Assembly (NCBI GenBank): GCA_021817875.1
Contig: JAKAFQ010000240.1
Coordinates: 1-6,687 of the forward strand
DNA: 6,687 bases
DNA from: Pseudomonadota bacterium
GTDB lineage: Bacteria; Pseudomonadota; Gammaproteobacteria; Steroidobacterales; Steroidobacteraceae
Direction of reading: 5' to 3'
Numbering within the stretch: the stretch's first letter is position 1; each line of letters begins with the position of its first letter. The notes beneath the pieces are model-generated. The model saw only the letters and a program-made list of their open reading frames with translations. It had not been told where the DNA came from and searched no databases. The translations under genes were made by a program, and so were the position numbers. Positions 6,454 through 6,687 of the stretch are shown here, piece by piece.

Positions 6454-6687
6454 ATGGCGAAACGGGCTGCAGAGCGCGGAGAGCAGACGGCCGGGACGAA
6501 GGGCCCGGCAGAGGCGAGCCGCGATGGAATCGATCCCAACACGGTGCGGCCGACCCGGTCCCGCGATCGTCAACGAGAGGTCGAGGTGCAGGGGACGCCG
6601 GCTGCCGGGAACTCTCGACCGACCCAGAGGGAGAATTCCATCCGGCCCTCGAGGCGGCGGCTGCCGGCGGCGGCTGCGTGGAAGGCG
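6454..6687 (+). CDS. Unidentified basic hydrophilic protein, N-terminal 78 residues (3' end cut by window)
   Basis: The frame is open from ATG 6454 to the window end, behind an AGGAG that overlaps the virD4 stop, so it is a genuine co-transcribed gene. The visible part has 17 Lys/Arg (14 of them Arg) against 9 Asp/Glu, no hydrophobic segment, no signal peptide, and looks disordered. I recognise no domain. It begins MAKRAAERGEQTAG, and an RRR cluster lies at about residues 68-70. In conjugative elements the gene after virD4 is often a relaxase or other DNA-processing factor. A basic, disordered N-terminus would also fit an accessory DNA-binding protein or a T4SS substrate. None of these can be chosen from 78 residues. 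Confidence 0.75.
   Translation, partial: MAKRAAERGEQTAGTKGPAEASRDGIDPNTVRPTRSRDRQREVEVQGTPAAGNSRPTQRENSIRPSRRRLPAAAAWKA

Larger units (their letters stand above)
1..6687 (+). other. Segment of a virB-virD4 conjugation operon
   Basis: All seven recognised genes and the right-edge frame are on one strand. Junctions are: virB6/virB7 ATGA, virB7/virB8 ATGA, virB8/virB9 ATGA, virB9/virB10 GTGA, virB10/virB11 overlap of 26 or gap of 52, virB11/virD4 overlap of 44, and virD4/next gene gap of 9. No internal promoter or hairpin-plus-T-run terminator is seen. Both ends are open, so virB1-virB5 are expected to the left and DNA-processing or cargo genes to the right. Confidence 0.85.

Overview
The window is one continuous, high-GC, plus-strand gene block that encodes the inner-membrane, periplasmic, outer-membrane and cytoplasmic ATPase parts of a P-type (VirB/VirD4) type IV secretion system. 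In order it holds the 3' end of virB6, then virB7, virB8, virB9, virB10, virB11 and virD4, and finally the first 78 codons of an unidentified basic protein that runs off the right edge. I see no gene on the minus strand, no RNA gene, no insertion sequence and no CRISPR array. No stretch of even 100 bases lacks coding sequence.

Organism: the strong G/C preference at third codon positions, the GTG start of virB10 and the classic VirB/VirD4 gene order point to a proteobacterium, probably a beta- or gammaproteobacterium, carrying an integrative conjugative element or conjugative plasmid. This is inference. No chromosomal marker, attachment site or replication gene is present to decide between chromosome, ICE and plasmid.

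Layout: virB6 to virB10 are joined by four identical-style stop/start overlaps (ATGA three times, GTGA once), each preceded by a purine-rich ribosome binding site. virB11 either overlaps virB10 (ATG at 3408) or starts 52 bases after it (GTG at 3486). virD4 starts inside the end of virB11. The last frame begins nine bases after the virD4 stop behind a clean AGGAG. No promoter or terminator is visible inside the block, so it reads as a segment of one long polycistronic transcript that starts upstream (virB1 to virB5 expected there) and continues downstream.

How the parts work together (known for the families): VirB7 lipoprotein, VirB9 and the C-terminal domain of VirB10 form the outer-membrane core. 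VirB8, VirB6 and the N-terminus of VirB10 form the inner-membrane platform. VirB11 is a hexameric ATPase that switches between pilus building and substrate transfer. VirD4 is the coupling ATPase that brings in the relaxase-DNA complex or effectors. The short 63-residue VirB7, without room for an added globular domain, favours a conjugative rather than a bacteria-killing (Xanthomonas-type) system, but the deciding genes (relaxase, or toxin/immunity pairs) are outside the window.

I do not see a previously undescribed system. The points most worth a second look are the unidentified gene at the right edge, the acidic C-terminal tail of VirD4, and the possible VirB7-VirB9 cysteine pair.
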